A stretch of 64,000 nucleotides of DNA from Siniperca chuatsi (taxonomy: Eukaryota > Chordata > Actinopteri > Centrarchiformes > Sinipercidae): contig NC_058052.1 of assembly GCF_020085105.1 (NCBI RefSeq), positions 5,627,733 through 5,691,732 on the forward strand, given 5' to 3'. The stretch's first letter is position 1, and each line of letters opens with the position of its first letter. The notes beneath the pieces are model-generated. The model was not told the DNA's origin, did no database searches, and was given only the letters and a program-made list of their open reading frames with translations. A program made the translations under genes and the position numbers. Positions 1 through 13,460 of this stretch are shown piece by piece.

Positions 1-466
1 CTGAAAACTTATCATGTAACTCATCATATAAATCATTAATTTATTCTTTTATTGACACGAGAACGGTGAGTGGTCACCGGCATGAGACCGATGGTGCTGG
101 TTAGTGATGGCCCGTGCAACCCGGCAGCAGATGGCAGGAAGATGTCCAGTAAACCCAAACAAAACCCAGCAGAGAAAATGGGCATCTTAGACCGTTTGTG
201 CCCCCTGACGCCCCCTGCACAATCACCCAGTTGTGTGCTGATAATACACTCACAATCACAAAACACGTCTCCCTGTTTTTTTTTTTCCCAGACAGGCTGC
301 CTGTTCTCGGGACAGACTTTGATCAACCCACTGTCACAAGTATTTCCATCTATTGGAGTCCAGTGTTGACAGGACTGACTTGTTGGCACAGAATCATTCA
401 GTTCCGCCTCTTGTCAGGGTGGAAGACCGCAGGCCTTCGTGCTGCACTAAAACTCCCCACTGTAAA

Positions 467-1091
467 GGCCTGGTCACACCAGAGAGTGGCACAATGAAAA
501 TCATCCACGCATCATTGCGAAAGATTTGGTTCTAGAACCTTGGTGAAGCTATGCTAACGCTAGTCAGTCACAATAGCTCCCGAAGCTGCTTTCTGTTTTT
601 GTCGTTTACTCCACTCTGGCGTTTTGTTCTCAGGATTGTACGTCATTTAATTCAATAAAGTTTTATTGCGTTGGGGGCTCTCCGAGCTAACAAGCTAGCT
701 AACTATGAGCTTGGTCGCTAACAGGACAACAAGTCCACATAGTCAACTCAAAAGATGGATTTGTACCATCGACTCCTGTCTCATAACTGTCTGCAAACCA
801 TTCGGCTTTTGTCGAGCAGTTTCTTTTCCAACAGAGGAGGGTTAAATAAAAGTGGAACGGTGCAAAACAGCTAATACGCTACATTCCTCCATTTTGGACT
901 TTTTGGCTCTCTGTTCTCTCAAATATCAGCACTTGTCAACACAGCTTGCTACTGGTCAACGGCGCAAATTTGCTGGTCAAAGGTCACCCAAGTTCAACAT
1001 AACAGCAAATATTCATACAATATAATGCACTGATGAATCAACTGATTTCAAAGTGAAATTTCGCCATTTAAAATACTGTTGTGACCAGGCC
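467..1091. mobile_element. Non-autonomous DNA element with inverted ends
   Basis: Begins GGCCTGGTCACACC and ends TGTGACCAGGCC, which is inverted and nearly identical over 12 bp or more. There is no coding capacity. I found no clear 8-bp duplication. It resembles a common teleost repeat. Confidence 0.6.
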
Positions 1092-4000
1092 TAAAGTCAT
1101 CATTGGCTGAACGTTGCAAGACACAAAAACTTCCATCATTGGACAGTATGACATGTATGAGTTTTTTTGTTTTGTTTTTATAAAAGGCTAAACTGACTCA
1201 GCTCAATCAGTGCAGACAGCAGTGCTTGTGGAAACTGCTGGTCCAACAAGAAAATACAAGAATATTCTGTTATTCTTGGCAACAGGGATTCTCAATATAT
1301 TGGTATCATGCAAACAGTTAAGCCTGAATGAAACCTCAGCTGGAGTATGGCTAACTAGCAGGTTAGCTTGGGTGGCAAGCTGTACGTGCACGCATACGTC
1401 GCTTCTGTGGTGAATGGAGATCTGATTTTAGTCCTGTGTTCATCTCTCTGGACTCTGAGTTGACTCATGAATGCCGAGCAGCGAGGAGGGATGACTCTAA
1501 ATAAAGATTTCAGGTCAAAAACAGGAAATGGCTCAGTGAGCAGGGAGGGCAGGGCCATAGCAACACCAACTGGAGAGCTGCACCCACAACATCCCTCCCT
1601 CCCTTAATCTATCTTTATTTATTTCTCCCTTGCTCTTCTTTTATTTCCCTCTCTGTAAAAACTGCCTGTTCCTCGTTTCTCTTGCCTTTTTGCTGTTGCT
1701 TTATCCTCATTTTTCATTACCTGTTTCTGTCTCTGTCTCTCTTTTTCTGTATTTTTCTTCCATTCTGTCCATTCATTTCATTTTTTTCTGAGGTTTTGAT
1801 TTCAATTCGGTGACCTTATTGCCACGACTATCAGAAAGAGAATTGCAAAAGGTCAGTAGTTTATGCATTCAAACCATCATGAAAGGCTAAATTATTATTT
1901 CCAAACATGTACTATAAATTTAACAGAATTATCAGAATATACAATAATATAAAAAAGAGAACATGTTATGCTGCAAGACGTTCAAAAATCAGTAAATTCT
2001 CTATTCTATTTTTATTATGTCTTTGTCTACGTTTCTCTGTGCACGTATCAGGTTGCGTGTGGGTGTCACTATCAGTGTGAACTTGAGTGTGAACCTGACT
2101 CACGGTGAGGTCACTGGTCCCAGTCCAGCCCTGTATATGAGGCTACATGTTGCTTCCATCCCTCACCGTGTCGCGTCTTTGGGTGATAACGCACTGGATT
2201 ACGACTGTCACCAGAATTAGTTTGCTGGCCATCATCTTCCATCTTCCATTTGCACTCACTGTGACAACACACGGTGCATTTTTATATCACCAAGGTCTAT
2301 AAATTCCCACAGACGCATAAGCAGGAAAATGCTAGCATGACACACACACACAGCTGGAATAATTGATTCACACGCATGTGTCTGTGTGTTACTCATCAGT
2401 TTTATTTACGTATGTATTGATTATGTCCTCTACTACGTATTTGTCTTAGTAATTTAAGGAATCACTACACACTACTAGCAGCATATTATTGTTATTACTG
2501 TTGCACCTGCCTCTACAACTATTACAAGATGCAAGATAGATTTATTGATCATTTTACAACACGGGGTTGTATAATGAGATTATGATTATAGTTCCCTTTA
2601 TGCTACTCAAAAACAAATGTTATGTACAAAAATGATATACAGTAATACTGTTGCTGCTACCACTTCGGCATTTTCTTTCTAAACACAGTCAACACCAATT
2701 TCTCACAGCATGGGGTTTGAAGTATAAAAAGACACACATACTATACAGTATTACATTATTATACAATAGGGACAGTCATTGAAGTAGTTTATTTGTTATC
2801 ACATAACTCTAACCATCAGAACTAACCTTAACCTTAGTGTGACCTTGTTCCTAAAAATGTCCTTTGAGGACCAGCCAAAATGTCCTTACCCTGCATAAAT
2901 ATCCTTACTCTGAATCTCCAGCATTTCCACCAGTCCTCAAAAAAGACCAACTTCGTATGCAGAATATTAAACAGCTACGACCAGACAACCTCGAGAAACA
3001 GCAATATTAGCTGTTAGGGGAAGTCCACCAATTTTCTAATCAGCTTACTCTACACGGGGGTCCTACTCAGCCTGTGAAAACAGTTGTCTAATGCAATGCT
3101 TCCCAATCAATAGGAAATGAGAAATAATACATAGTTACGGTATGTTTATTTCTGACTTTTCTCAAATTTCTGCTTTTATTGTGAGATACTGGATATTTTA
3201 ATTGTACGGGCCTCTAAAAACTATTCAAATGTATCAGTTTGAGAAGGGACTGCTTGCAGCTCATAGATGTATGCAACCTGTGTTAAGAGGTCACAAGTTG
3301 AGATTGCTTCGAGTCACAAGCCAAAAAGATTGGGAACCACTTGGGAAATGTGTTCTGTGGCTCTAGGAGATGAATCAAGTCTGGCAAAATGACTCTGATG
3401 ATGTCATCAGGGTTGTCTGACTTGGGCTTGGGGACCAAACAAAAAGCTTGCTTGCAAACTGGGGACATGGAGTTTAAAACACACACTGTAGGCATTTACC
3501 AGACATGAAGGATCTGTCCCCATCTTTTTTTATCTTATCATATTATTACCCCACAAGTGGACAGATGACCTCAGTCTAATGCCAAAAACATTGACTTCTA
3601 TATTTGTTTAAAGAGGTGTGTGGGAGAAAATGTTAAACTTCTCTTGCATTACATTTGGAAACTACAAACCCATAGGAAAGTGCACAGGCAGGGCGATTTC
3701 ACCTTTGATTATACAGCTTTGAAAATATTCAAGTTTAAAATTTTGAGTGAGTGAGTATTTTAGAGCAATGTGGTCCTAAAAACTAAAACCTTTCAAATTT
3801 GGCTTACAAAAGGAAGAGAAACAGAGTAAAACTAATAGAAACAGCCATGTGTGCTGGCAGATTTGGGAAGGGGAACCAGAGTATTATTAATACTATTAAA
3901 CATGGGCGTGGCACACCAGCCCAACATGGGGGGGGGGTCCACACCAAAAAACACCCATCTGCTTTCTTTCCCATTCTCTCTCCCTCTCTCTTTGTCTCTA

Positions 4001-5042
4001 CCTCCTCCTATTCTCCCTCTTTGTCTCTTTACCAGTCTCAGTGTCCATCATTCCGACTCTATGCCCCATACACAGCTCCTGCCTCAATCACATACACACA
4101 CACACACAGGATGGTTTATCCTTGATACAGCATCGTGTATCCATGATTAGTGCCACCTTTTTGTACGGTACTATTTTAATTGATATAAACACCCACACAG
4201 ACACACACAAAGCTGGACAAGGCCCGTTGGTGTGTGAAGTGGAATCTCTCCGTTCGTCTGCCGCCTCACCATCTTCCTTTCTTTTCACTGCATTGAGACT
4301 TCAAACACTTGTTAAGTGCCTTGACTCACGCACTTCAAAAGGGGAAGTACAAGTAAGCAAAGCAAGTCGGCCTCCTGCAGTGCTGCCATTTTAGACAAAT
4401 AGGCTCCCAAAATGTTGTCATGCCGCCTACACTCATTACCTTCTCACTAGTGGTTTCTCGTAATGTTGGTGATCTGAGTCCTACTGTGACAATCAACAGC
4501 AGCTTTTATCAATTGATGTTATATGGAAGTTATCATGAGGCAAACAATCACCAATGAGAAGAAAAATTAAGAATTCATAAGAGCATTAACTTTTCCTTAC
4601 AAGCACCTATTGTCTTGTGTAATATAAATGTACAGGCTAAGGACTTATAGTTATGTGTTGACCAAACTAATCCCTGAGTAACAGGGTGGTTAAAATGAGC
4701 TATTCTCCACAACGTCTTAGGTCAAATGTCTAAAATGTAAATCCACAATGTGAGTCAGTCAGGAGCACATAATGTAAATCAAAACTCAAACTATAGGACA
4801 GACATTTAAACATTTTTCCTACAGTTGGCAAAATTGTTTACTTCTTCTTGTAATTTTAAAAGAGTCACCAGAGAGTTAGTCGACAGTCCTGCAGGTAGCA
4901 GTGCTGCAGGAAAAACACCAAAATTCAGTGACTTATCTGAATGGGGACCTTTGTTGCATATCATCCCTCTTTCTCGCTCCAGTTTTTCTGCCGCACTTCA
5001 CTGTTTCCATTCATTTAAAATACAAACACAAAGCAACCCTTC
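1092..5042. other. Noncoding stretch, no gene seen
   Basis: AT-rich DNA with only short scattered open frames, a pyrimidine-rich block near 1580-1800 and a short CA tract at 4094-4108. No splice-bounded conserved protein segment was found on either strand. Confidence 0.6.
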
Positions 5043-5069
5043 CACACACACACACACACACACACACAC
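5043..5069. repeat. (CA)n microsatellite
   Basis: About 13 CA units. Confidence 0.95.
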
Positions 5070-5114
5070 TGCTAAAAATAAAATGTTGGGGCTTATTATC
5101 TCAAGATCATGATT

Positions 5115-5708
5115 TAGGGTGCTTTCACAACTGTAGTTTGGTTCATTTGGTCCGGACCAAGGGAATAAATGAAACATTGTTCACACTGGCTTTTCACAAA
5201 CAAACCAAGACAAGTAAACATGAAGTAATCCACACTGACAGACTGACTGGCAGTTTATGCAGCACTTTACTGTTTCTAATACTGTATGCATATTTATGTT
5301 CTCTGGTGTCACAAAGAGCTCACTCACGTGCTGACGCGTTACCATGGTTACCAAATGATTTTTTTTTTTTTTTTACATAATTATATACATCACTTATACA
5401 GATTAAGATCGCTTCCTGAGCAGTTTACAATCAGCAGATGGATTTATTATTAGCTTTTAAAGTACTATCACAAAATCCTGTGGTTGGTCCGTTTGCTTTC
5501 ACAAACCACAAACAGAGCACACCAGAGTTCGCTTGGAAGTGGACCCCGGAAGACCCTGCTTTTCAAGCGGTCTCGGTCTGGCTGTTTGGTCCGCACCGGG
5601 GGTTCGGCTACAGCGTTCACGCTAGCCAAAACAAACCGTACTAACCGGACAAACACACCAGGGTTCGTTTTAACCGAACCAAACAGGTTAGGTGTAAAAG
5701 CACTCTTA
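5115..5708. mobile_element. Non-autonomous hAT-like element
   Basis: Begins TAGGGTGCTTTCACAACTG and ends TGTAAAAGCACTCTTA, which are inverted copies. Flanks share 6 of 8 bases (catgattt / aatgatct). The interior repeats GGTCCG and ACCGAACC motifs in both orientations. It is a recognisable abundant fish repeat family and has no intact ORF of its own. Confidence 0.65.
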
Positions 5709-6084
5709 ATGATCTTGTCATGACTTAATTATATTATTACATCTATGTCAAGATGACAAATGGTGCTTTCTGGGTTTTTTTTTAAGCCTTTGACAAGATT
5801 ACAGTTTAATAACAGTGTTGTTTCCACATCATAAAAAATGTGTTATTATCTAAACAAAATTTGACAATTAAATTGTGATCTCAAAAATTTGAGATCATTA
5901 ACTATCTCGTGATTACTGGCCTCAAAATATTATCAGCAACCACAGCTGTTTGTGGCTTTGTCACAAAGTGGATAGTTCGTGATCAAAACTGTGTCACACT
6001 GGCTTTAACTACGGCAGCACTGTTGGCCTTTTGATTTACCATAATCTAAAAAAAAATTGGAGGATTTTTGAGTCGTTATAAGAG

Positions 6085-6125
6085 AAGATGAGCTTTTATT
6101 GATCCCCAGAGGGGGAAATTCAGAA
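6085..6125 (-). mobile_element. LINE/SINE 3'-end relic
   Basis: On the minus strand it reads TTTCCCCCTCTGGGGATCAATAAAAGC, the hairpin and AATAAA end typical of fish CR1/L2-like LINEs, and comparable to the end of the element at 46915-48535. Only the terminal part is recognisable. Confidence 0.5.
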
Positions 6126-6516
6126 ATAAGTACAGATAAATAGAGAAAGTAAAAAAAAAAGTTTTAAAAAGTATATAAAATAAAAATAAGAATAGAAATA
6201 AAAATAGAAACTATACATGAGCATTACAAGTAAACCCAAAATTACAAACAGTGGTGTGATTAGTAGCAGCATTATTATTTTCCTTAGCCAAAGAACCCTC
6301 CTTCTTCTGCGCAGACTAAGAATCTTCTAGACGTAGAAGAATTTAGGGAAACTGGTTAGGACGCTCCAAACAAGACTTTTCATCTCGCAAGAAGAGGGCT
6401 TGTGCCTTGACTAAGAACATGGGTGAGAGAGCGAGCAGGAGGGAGGTGTGTTTACTCATGGCTGTGTGACACCTCCAGTGTCAGGTGACTTACAGGAAAG
6501 CAGTTGTTGTTCTCTC

Positions 6517-6520
<4 letters not shown>

Positions 6521-6556
<36 letters not shown>
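6521..6556. repeat. (TC)n microsatellite
   Basis: Uninterrupted TC tract of 36 bp. Confidence 0.97.
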
Positions 6557-6560
<4 letters not shown>

Positions 6561-6929
6561 CTTTCATTTGAGTCCTTTTGTTTTCTTTTCTCCTTGTTTC
6601 ATAACTTCTGAGATGAACTGCTTTTCTCTCTCTATTCACTGACTTTACTGGCGGGTTGTTTATCAGACTGCCTACTCGAAAAGTACGAAATGCCAAAAAC
6701 AAGCAAGAAGGTTATGCTTCCAAATCGTATAAGATGATGAATGACTTGATTTGAAAGCAGTCACTGTAAAAAAAAAAAAAAAAATTCAAAAAAAGTTCAG
6801 CACATGATGTTATTCAAATCAGTTAAGACATAATAATAACCATCTTAGACATACAGTACAGTACTCTGTTGTATGTTTTCATGGCTTTTGGCTCTGGGCT
6901 ATGTGAAAAGGTTTACCCTAACCATTTAA

Positions 6930-6956
6930 TGTGTGTGTGTGTGTGTGTGTGTGTGT
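6930..6956. repeat. (TG)n microsatellite
   Basis: About 13 TG units. Confidence 0.95.
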
Positions 6957-8179
6957 ACCCATCCATAGCAAACTGGTGAGTGTGACACATTCCAGTGGGA
7001 CAACTCACCAATAGTCTAGCAGTAGATGGGACACCGATACCTCTGTCCTCTGGGGAAAATTCAACAAAAACACATTGATGGCGGAGAATTCAGTTCCCAC
7101 TATTTGACGTTTTTTTTTCTTTTTTTTTTGCAATTTGGGTCACAGGTTAGCTCAGTTCCGAGTGGTCTGAACGGTAGTGGAGGCAGTGATGGTTGTTACA
7201 GCGCAGGAAGTAGTAGTGATGGAAGTAATACTGGAAGTGATGGTAGTGGTGTTACAAGCAGGAAAGGTGTTGAGTCATAGCAGTAGCAATAGTAAAAACT
7301 TCAGTGTTATTGTTTGTTACAGACTTACTCACCGTATCATTACGTGCGTGTGCATTCTTCCCTCCCACATACTTTTGCTGTCTTGCCTCTAACAATAAAT
7401 TCTGCAGCGTTTTCTTTTTTAGAGTGCACTTCAAGTCAAACTGGACTGCAGTGAAAACACTGTGGAGGGAGATCCTGTAGCTGAAAACAGGAAGGTCATT
7501 AATCTTCGAGAGAAAGCGAGCCGACTCAAAAGTCACGGCACGAGGAAGCAGCCGCAGCGGCTCAGCTTTAGAGACTAGCGGCCAGCAGCTTTAGCTGGTT
7601 ATCCGTCACTTTTTCTGCCCTCTGGCAGCTTCATTTGACTTACTGTTCTCTCCCTTCCAGCTGCAACATCCACAAAGCGCTATCTTACCCCTCTGGTGTC
7701 GCTTTTTTGTTCTGTTTTTTTATCAGGAATAAAGAACAATGCACAAAAAGTAGGAAATCACTCAATGTTGTCATTGCAGCCCAGGGGTTACTGTGGATGA
7801 GTTAACGGAAGAATTTACGACTGGCCTTTGAGGTTACCTTTTTTTGCAAGTCTATTTTGTATCCCTACCATTTGTACCTTGAAAAGGGCAACTAGTTACC
7901 CAAAGTGTCATCTTCATCTATTTTAAATTGTTTTCCAATCCGGAATAGCTAGTTATCCCGACACTACAGTCCTTGTTGCTGCTTACTCCCACTCTTGGTC
8001 TCGGAAGTGTGTAGACCGAAGGAGAACAAACTGAACAACCAGTAGGAGTCACTGGTGCGGCAATAAAACCATGATCCTTTATTGGCTTCCCTTCTGTGAA
8101 CACTGACGACTGCATCCGACGTAGTGCCCTGCCGAGCCGGAAGCACATTGCCGCCGGGGACTGACCCGGGTCTTTGTTT

Positions 8180-8376
8180 ACCCAGGGTTGCAATTAATGA
8201 TTATTTTCATTACTGATTCATTTTATGATTATTTTGTCTAATTATTTGATTATTTGTTTAGTCTATAAAATGTCAGAAAATAATGAAAAATGCAAGTCAC
8301 AATTTCCCAGAGCACAAGGCAACGTTTTCAAATAGCTTGTTTTATTAAACCAAAAGTTAAAACCTGGAGCCAGAGA
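8180..8376. mobile_element. Truncated DNA-element relic
   Basis: Starts AGGGTTGCAATTAATGATTA and continues through TCTATAAAATGTCAGAAAAT, the left end of a common teleost repeat as I remember it. The right end is absent. Recognition is from memory. Confidence 0.4.
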
Positions 8377-8771
8377 CTATTTGTTATGTTTCATTGATAA
8401 TTACTCAGGCTTCAGTTGGTACAGTCAGGCCCCGTTAGGTGCCTGTTATGGTACATCTATTAAAATTTTTTTTTTTTCTATGCACAAATGTGCTGCTCTT
8501 GTACCTCTGTTTTTGAGTGTGCAATCTCAATACCTCAATATACGTACATGTAACATTTTGATTCCTCTAGTATGTTACATTCAGATCACATTGTCTCCAG
8601 TGTCTCCACACATCTAAATCTGATGAGTAATGTCTCCCAATTTAATTCATTTCTGTGGTATCATCATCATAATCTCGTTCCAACTTGTCTGGTTCATGTG
8701 TTTCCTTCAGTCTCACTACATTGCTAATCATCCAGTTTGCCTCCTGTTCTCTACTTATGTTGCTAATGTTA

Positions 8772-9012
8772 CGCTGACCCGAATGCTTCGAAGCTTCTAC
8801 CGTTGCCATGGTAATCGACATTCAAATCAGTATTCGAATGCTCTGTTGTTATTTTTTTTATTATTATATATGCATTACCCCAAACATCCCAAATAGCCGA
8901 TGAAATAAGAAATAGTAATCCAACATTATTAACATTAAACGGCATCTTAGAGCGGAAGAGGATGACAGCAACGCTGTGAAGCCCCAAAAACTGTATTCGG
9001 GACAGCCCTAGT
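8772..9012. mobile_element. Right end of another DNA-element relic
   Basis: Contains GAATGCTTCGAAGCTTC and ends GTATTCGGGACAGCCCTA, which inverted reads TAGGGCTGTCCCGAATAC, a typical hAT-like end. The left end was not found. Confidence 0.4.
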
Positions 9013-10278
9013 TCTAGCCTTTACCATTATCCTGTAATTTTAAGTTTAATTCAAATAATTAAGTAATAAAACGCACCCCTGCTCAGTAACACTCTCAGGG
9101 AATTTGTTACATTTGCTACAACCTTACTTGGTCTGGTATAAGCAATAGCTTATGGTGGCTAATGTTAGCAAATTTTAGATAGATATTGCTGTGAAACTGA
9201 CATTATTCAGCCAGTTCGCTGACTTTCTGACCATTTTCTACTTGTGCGGCTATTACGTTTTAGCATGTGTCCTTATTCTGTAACTGTCACTTGTGGCCAC
9301 CGTGTTCAGCAGAAGTTCCACGGTCTTACTTTGATTGCAAAGTTGACGATGTGAACAGATTACATCACGGCAACACTGACAGAATATAGTAAGCATTATT
9401 CCATGTTATCAGATCAGAAACTGAACAGTTTTCTCTACTTTTGTTGTAATCAGAAGACTGCAGAATAATAATTTTACAGTCACAATCCTTTGCTGCAATC
9501 AGATTACTCTAATCCTGTTTGATGTTTGAAAGCAGCAGAGCACTGTTATCAGTTTTTATTAATTTCTTGCTATAACCCTCTTATATGAAAATGTGTTTTT
9601 ATGTTGATATACTGGAAACAGTAATCTGATTATAGTAATCCAGTTACATGCACAGTAATCTATTACTTCTTCCCCTGTTGCTGCCCTCCTACGCTAGACC
9701 AGACTGGCTGAGTCAGCTCCGCTGCTCTATCACGATTCAGCCTGACACACTTTCCCTCCCTCAACCCCCCCCCACACACACTTTCCTTCATGAATCTCTT
9801 CATTCAGTCTGAGCTGTGTTCAAAACTTTCTCACCTCTCTGCTTGTGCTGTCAGTCTCTTACTGTTTCATCTGATTGCAGTCGCTCCCTCTTTATCTCTT
9901 TGCAATAAGATATAACACCCCCAACTTCTGCCTCGCTTTTCTCCTCTATTTCATTCTTTCGACCCCTCTCTCCCTCCCTCCCTCCCTGCTGGCTGCCTTC
10001 AGGGTAGCAGAAGGGAAGTGAATGGCTTCAGCCCTCCCAGCTGGTCCCATCACCCAGCAACCCAGAGCAAAACAAAAGAACACACACACAAGCCTACGAA
10101 CAGGCAGGCAATGCGCACACACAGACGGGTTCACTAGCAGATGAGTAGATGCATGTTCTTAGACACACACACACCAGTACCCCCACTTCTGCCCCCGCCC
10201 CCCAAACTCACATCGATAAACACAGCCAGCCATCCAGCCGTCCCCTGCAGACTCCCACCCATCATCCCTTCCTCCAGT

Positions 10279-10316
10279 CCCCCACCCATCACCCATCATC
10301 CCCTTCTCCCCTCCCC
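10279..10316 (-). other. G-quadruplex-prone C-run cluster
   Basis: On the minus strand five or more runs of 3-5 G (GGGG, GGGG, GGGG, GGG, GGG, GGGGG) fall within 40 bp with loops of 1-5 bases. This meets a simple G4 pattern. It lies in a longer C-rich stretch at about 10180-10340. Confidence 0.6.
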
Positions 10317-10745
10317 AGCACCCTCTCCAGACACCCAGTCCTTTGTCCACACTCTGCTCTGCACAAAAAAAAAATATTTGGGGGGGAAAACAGATGAACA
10401 TGTGTTGGTCCAAAAACGAAGTCGCCACAAAGTGAAGGGTAAATGCGCTGTTTGTGTTTACGGTGCTCACACACACACACACACATTCAATACAGTACAT
10501 ACATAAAAACTGCAACTGAGCATCGGAACAGAGCTCGATTGTTATTTTAAATTCTGTATTCATTCTGAAGAATGCTTTTGACAGGCCGCAGAAAAATTGG
10601 GTGGTGATAATGAAATAGCTGAAAGAGGGTACGATACAACCGACACAGTATACTGTGTCAACATAAAAGTTACTGAGAAATCTGAACATTTCCATCATCC
10701 ATTTTTCAATAAATGACCAGAAAGCTCAGTGACACTTAATTGTTA

Positions 10746-11110
10746 AATGATCAGGGCTGGATTAACACACTAAGGGGCTCTGGGGTAAAAAGGTGCTGTA
10801 GGCCCCTATTGACCCCCCACAACCCTTCTGCCACTCTGTGTATGTATTAAGCACAAATTTATTTCGTAACATGCACCATTTAAGCACAATATAAACTGAA
10901 ATAATAAGAAATAATAAAGGCCTTAAAACTAGATTTTAAGTGGGAGTCCTCAAGATTAAGGCCCCCATCATTTCAGTTTATAACGTGCTTTAGTGGTGCA
11001 CACAGTGTTAACAAACTAATTTGCTGTTAATTAACTTATCACAAACTAATTGCTACTTAGTGAATCTGGAGCCTTTGGGCCCCCAGTGGCCCACCTTCTG
11101 GTGCACTCTG
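10746..11110 (+). repeat. Dispersed repeat, copy 1
   Basis: Shares CCTTAAAACTAGATTTTAAG and ATTATTTCAGTT(C/T)ATAA-like blocks, in the same order, with 35740-35885. The left part (TAGGCCCCTATTG ... CCACTCTGTGTATG) also resembles 26222-26300 and 35050-35100. The class is unknown. Confidence 0.6.
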
Positions 11111-11838
11111 TTGGTACACCCTAAAGACACGACACGACACCCCCTGACCAAAACCAGTCACAGCATTAACTGGGAAGAGGTCAAAGTTCATCAACTAGGA
11201 ATCAGTGGACAGCTGGAGAAAGATCAAGGAGGACATTCACGTCTGACTTCAGAGACCATCTTTGAACGAGAGACTTATACAAACACCTGTTTTCATATGA
11301 CAGAAGTTCCACGCCTAGGGGCTGGATGTAGTCCAAAAGCGGAGGAAGACAGAGAACACGGTTCTGTATAGCACATTGAGTGTTTGCATACACTGACCGC
11401 ACAGTCCGCGTGTACAGTTTGCGCAGTCATACATTTTGGGCTGCAATCTGATGCGGGTACATGACAAAGTTTACGTCACACGGAACAGCCATACAGATGC
11501 GGAAAGTATAATGGGGGCTTTAGTTCACATAACGACACCTGAGTTTGAGCCAGTCCCATTTGCTGAATGAAGACTGCGAGATGCGAGCGAAAAGGTCCGA
11601 AAACATAAAAGTTTGTTCTTGACCTTGAAAGCAGTAGCTTGACAAATCATCTCTCTTACCCCAGTGCAGTCGCAAACAACAAGACAGCAACCGCGTCTGG
11701 GGCTTTGTCAGCCATAAAATGGAACACAACTAGCATGAATATACTGTATTTCACATGTGAATCTGCACATCCTGTACAAAGCATTAAAAAAGTCAAGACA
11801 TGTTACAGGCCACATCTAGACAGTTTTATCATACATGG

Positions 11839-12470
11839 TAGTGGTCGACCGATATTGGTTTCTCAATGGCCGATGCCGATATTTAGAGAGCAGGGCGGCC
11901 GATATATAATGCCGATATCAAAACAAAGAAAATGTATAATTCCACTATTCCATGTACATTACAATCTAATATACATGGTTATCTTAGCCAGTAACATGTG
12001 GTTTTCGATGGAATTTTTATTAATTAATGAAATAGAAAAAGACATTGTAGATTTCAGAATGTGACAGTACAGTATCATTCAACTGCATTATTCTACACAT
12101 TATAACATAATATATATTTAATGCTAGCCAGTAACAGTTTTAGATTAGATTTGTTGTCATTTAGGATGGGAGAAACGTGTTAACATTTAGAAAAGACGAT
12201 GGTGACCGAGGACATTTAGGCAAACGTTTACAGCAGGATGCATGAGAGTTATAGTAAAGGGCTCGAAAATAACTTTTTCACCACCTTCCCAAAACTCCCA
12301 ACGGGGAGTGCTAACGTCGTTCCACAGCAGCCACACTGACAAAGCTGCCTGCAGATGTGTCGATGTGTCTGCAGATGTTTTTTTGTTCATCGGCCTCGTG
12401 AGCACAGGCATCGGTCAACCGATTATCTCAAAATGCCAGATAATCGGCCCGATTAATCGGTCTATCACTA
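11839..12470. mobile_element. Non-autonomous hAT-like element with target duplication
   Basis: Begins TAGTGGTCGACCGATATTGG and ends AATCGGTCTATCACTA. The two ends are inverted copies, and CCGATAT-type motifs recur inside. Flanks are atacatgg (11831-11838) and acacatgg (12471-12478), 7 of 8 identical, as expected for hAT insertion. Confidence 0.8.
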
Positions 12471-13438
12471 ACACATGGATGTCAATGCATTGCTATAGTC
12501 TTATTGATTCTATATTTTGTTGTTTCTATATCCTCTTTTCATTTGTTGCTGTAATGTCCAAGGCATGAACACACAAACACAGAGATCCACAGCAGCTGAT
12601 TTTAGGAGACAGCTCTAGCAGAAGGACTAAAATGGAGCAGCTATTGTGCAAGTGAATAAATTTCATCTTCATAAAATCCGAGGGAAAACAGTCAGAGCAA
12701 GGCAATGACTGGAGTGGAAAAAACCAAACCGGACTACTAAATATTTAGTTTAACTTTCTCCTTCGGCATGGTGATTGTGAGCCAAACCAAACCTGTAAGA
12801 AAAATGGTTTGCTCCCAAGCTTTTTCAGCCCAAACTGCATGAAATGGAGTGAGATTTTCTGGAAACAACACAATGTGGAAAACCTGAGAATGCGAGCCAC
12901 TTCTGCAGGCTTCGGGAACCATAACAGCAAATAGGATGGAAAATTGGGGGGAAATGATCTGAAGTGAATTGAGTCCAGACTCATCTGGTCCGATCCTGTC
13001 TAAACACGCTGCTCAAACATCAGTCTACCTCCAGACTAGACCAGTTGAGCCCCGTCCAGTCCACCTGAGCTCGGGCTAGTCCAGAGTGGTCTGGTTTAGT
13101 TTGGTTCAAAGCAAAGCCAGTGTTGCCTGGTCCAGCTCAGCCCAGTCCAAAACCGTATGTCCCAGTCCCAATCTACAACCATCTTAACCACATCCCTCAG
13201 AGGCAGCCCAGTCTGGCCCTGCAAACCGTCCCAGCACCAGTCCCAGATTTTTCTTGAGACCTCTTGGGGGATCCACTGCAATGCACAGTCTGCCTTTGAG
13301 GGAGCAATGCAACAAAAAGCAGAATGAAGCCACTTTTTCCTACAGTCTCGTGCATTTTAACTGTTTAACTGTGTACTATATGTGCATGCGTGACCAGCTG
13401 TGTGCAACATGGAATGATGTGTGAATTTGCCATCCCAA

Positions 13439-13460
13439 ACACACACACACACACACACAC
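13439..13460. repeat. (AC)n microsatellite
   Basis: Eleven AC units. Confidence 0.93.

Larger units (their letters stand above)
5709..11838. other. Noncoding stretch rich in repeats
   Basis: Holds a LINE end (6085), microsatellites, GTAGTGATGG-type simple sequence near 7170-7270, two DNA-element relics (8180, 8772), a C-rich block at 10180-10340 and a dispersed repeat (10746). No gene is recognised. Confidence 0.6.

Noticed and set aside
4825-5380. Open frames spanning the CA tract
   Set aside because: They contain THTHTH from the microsatellite and run into a DNA element. No conserved segment.
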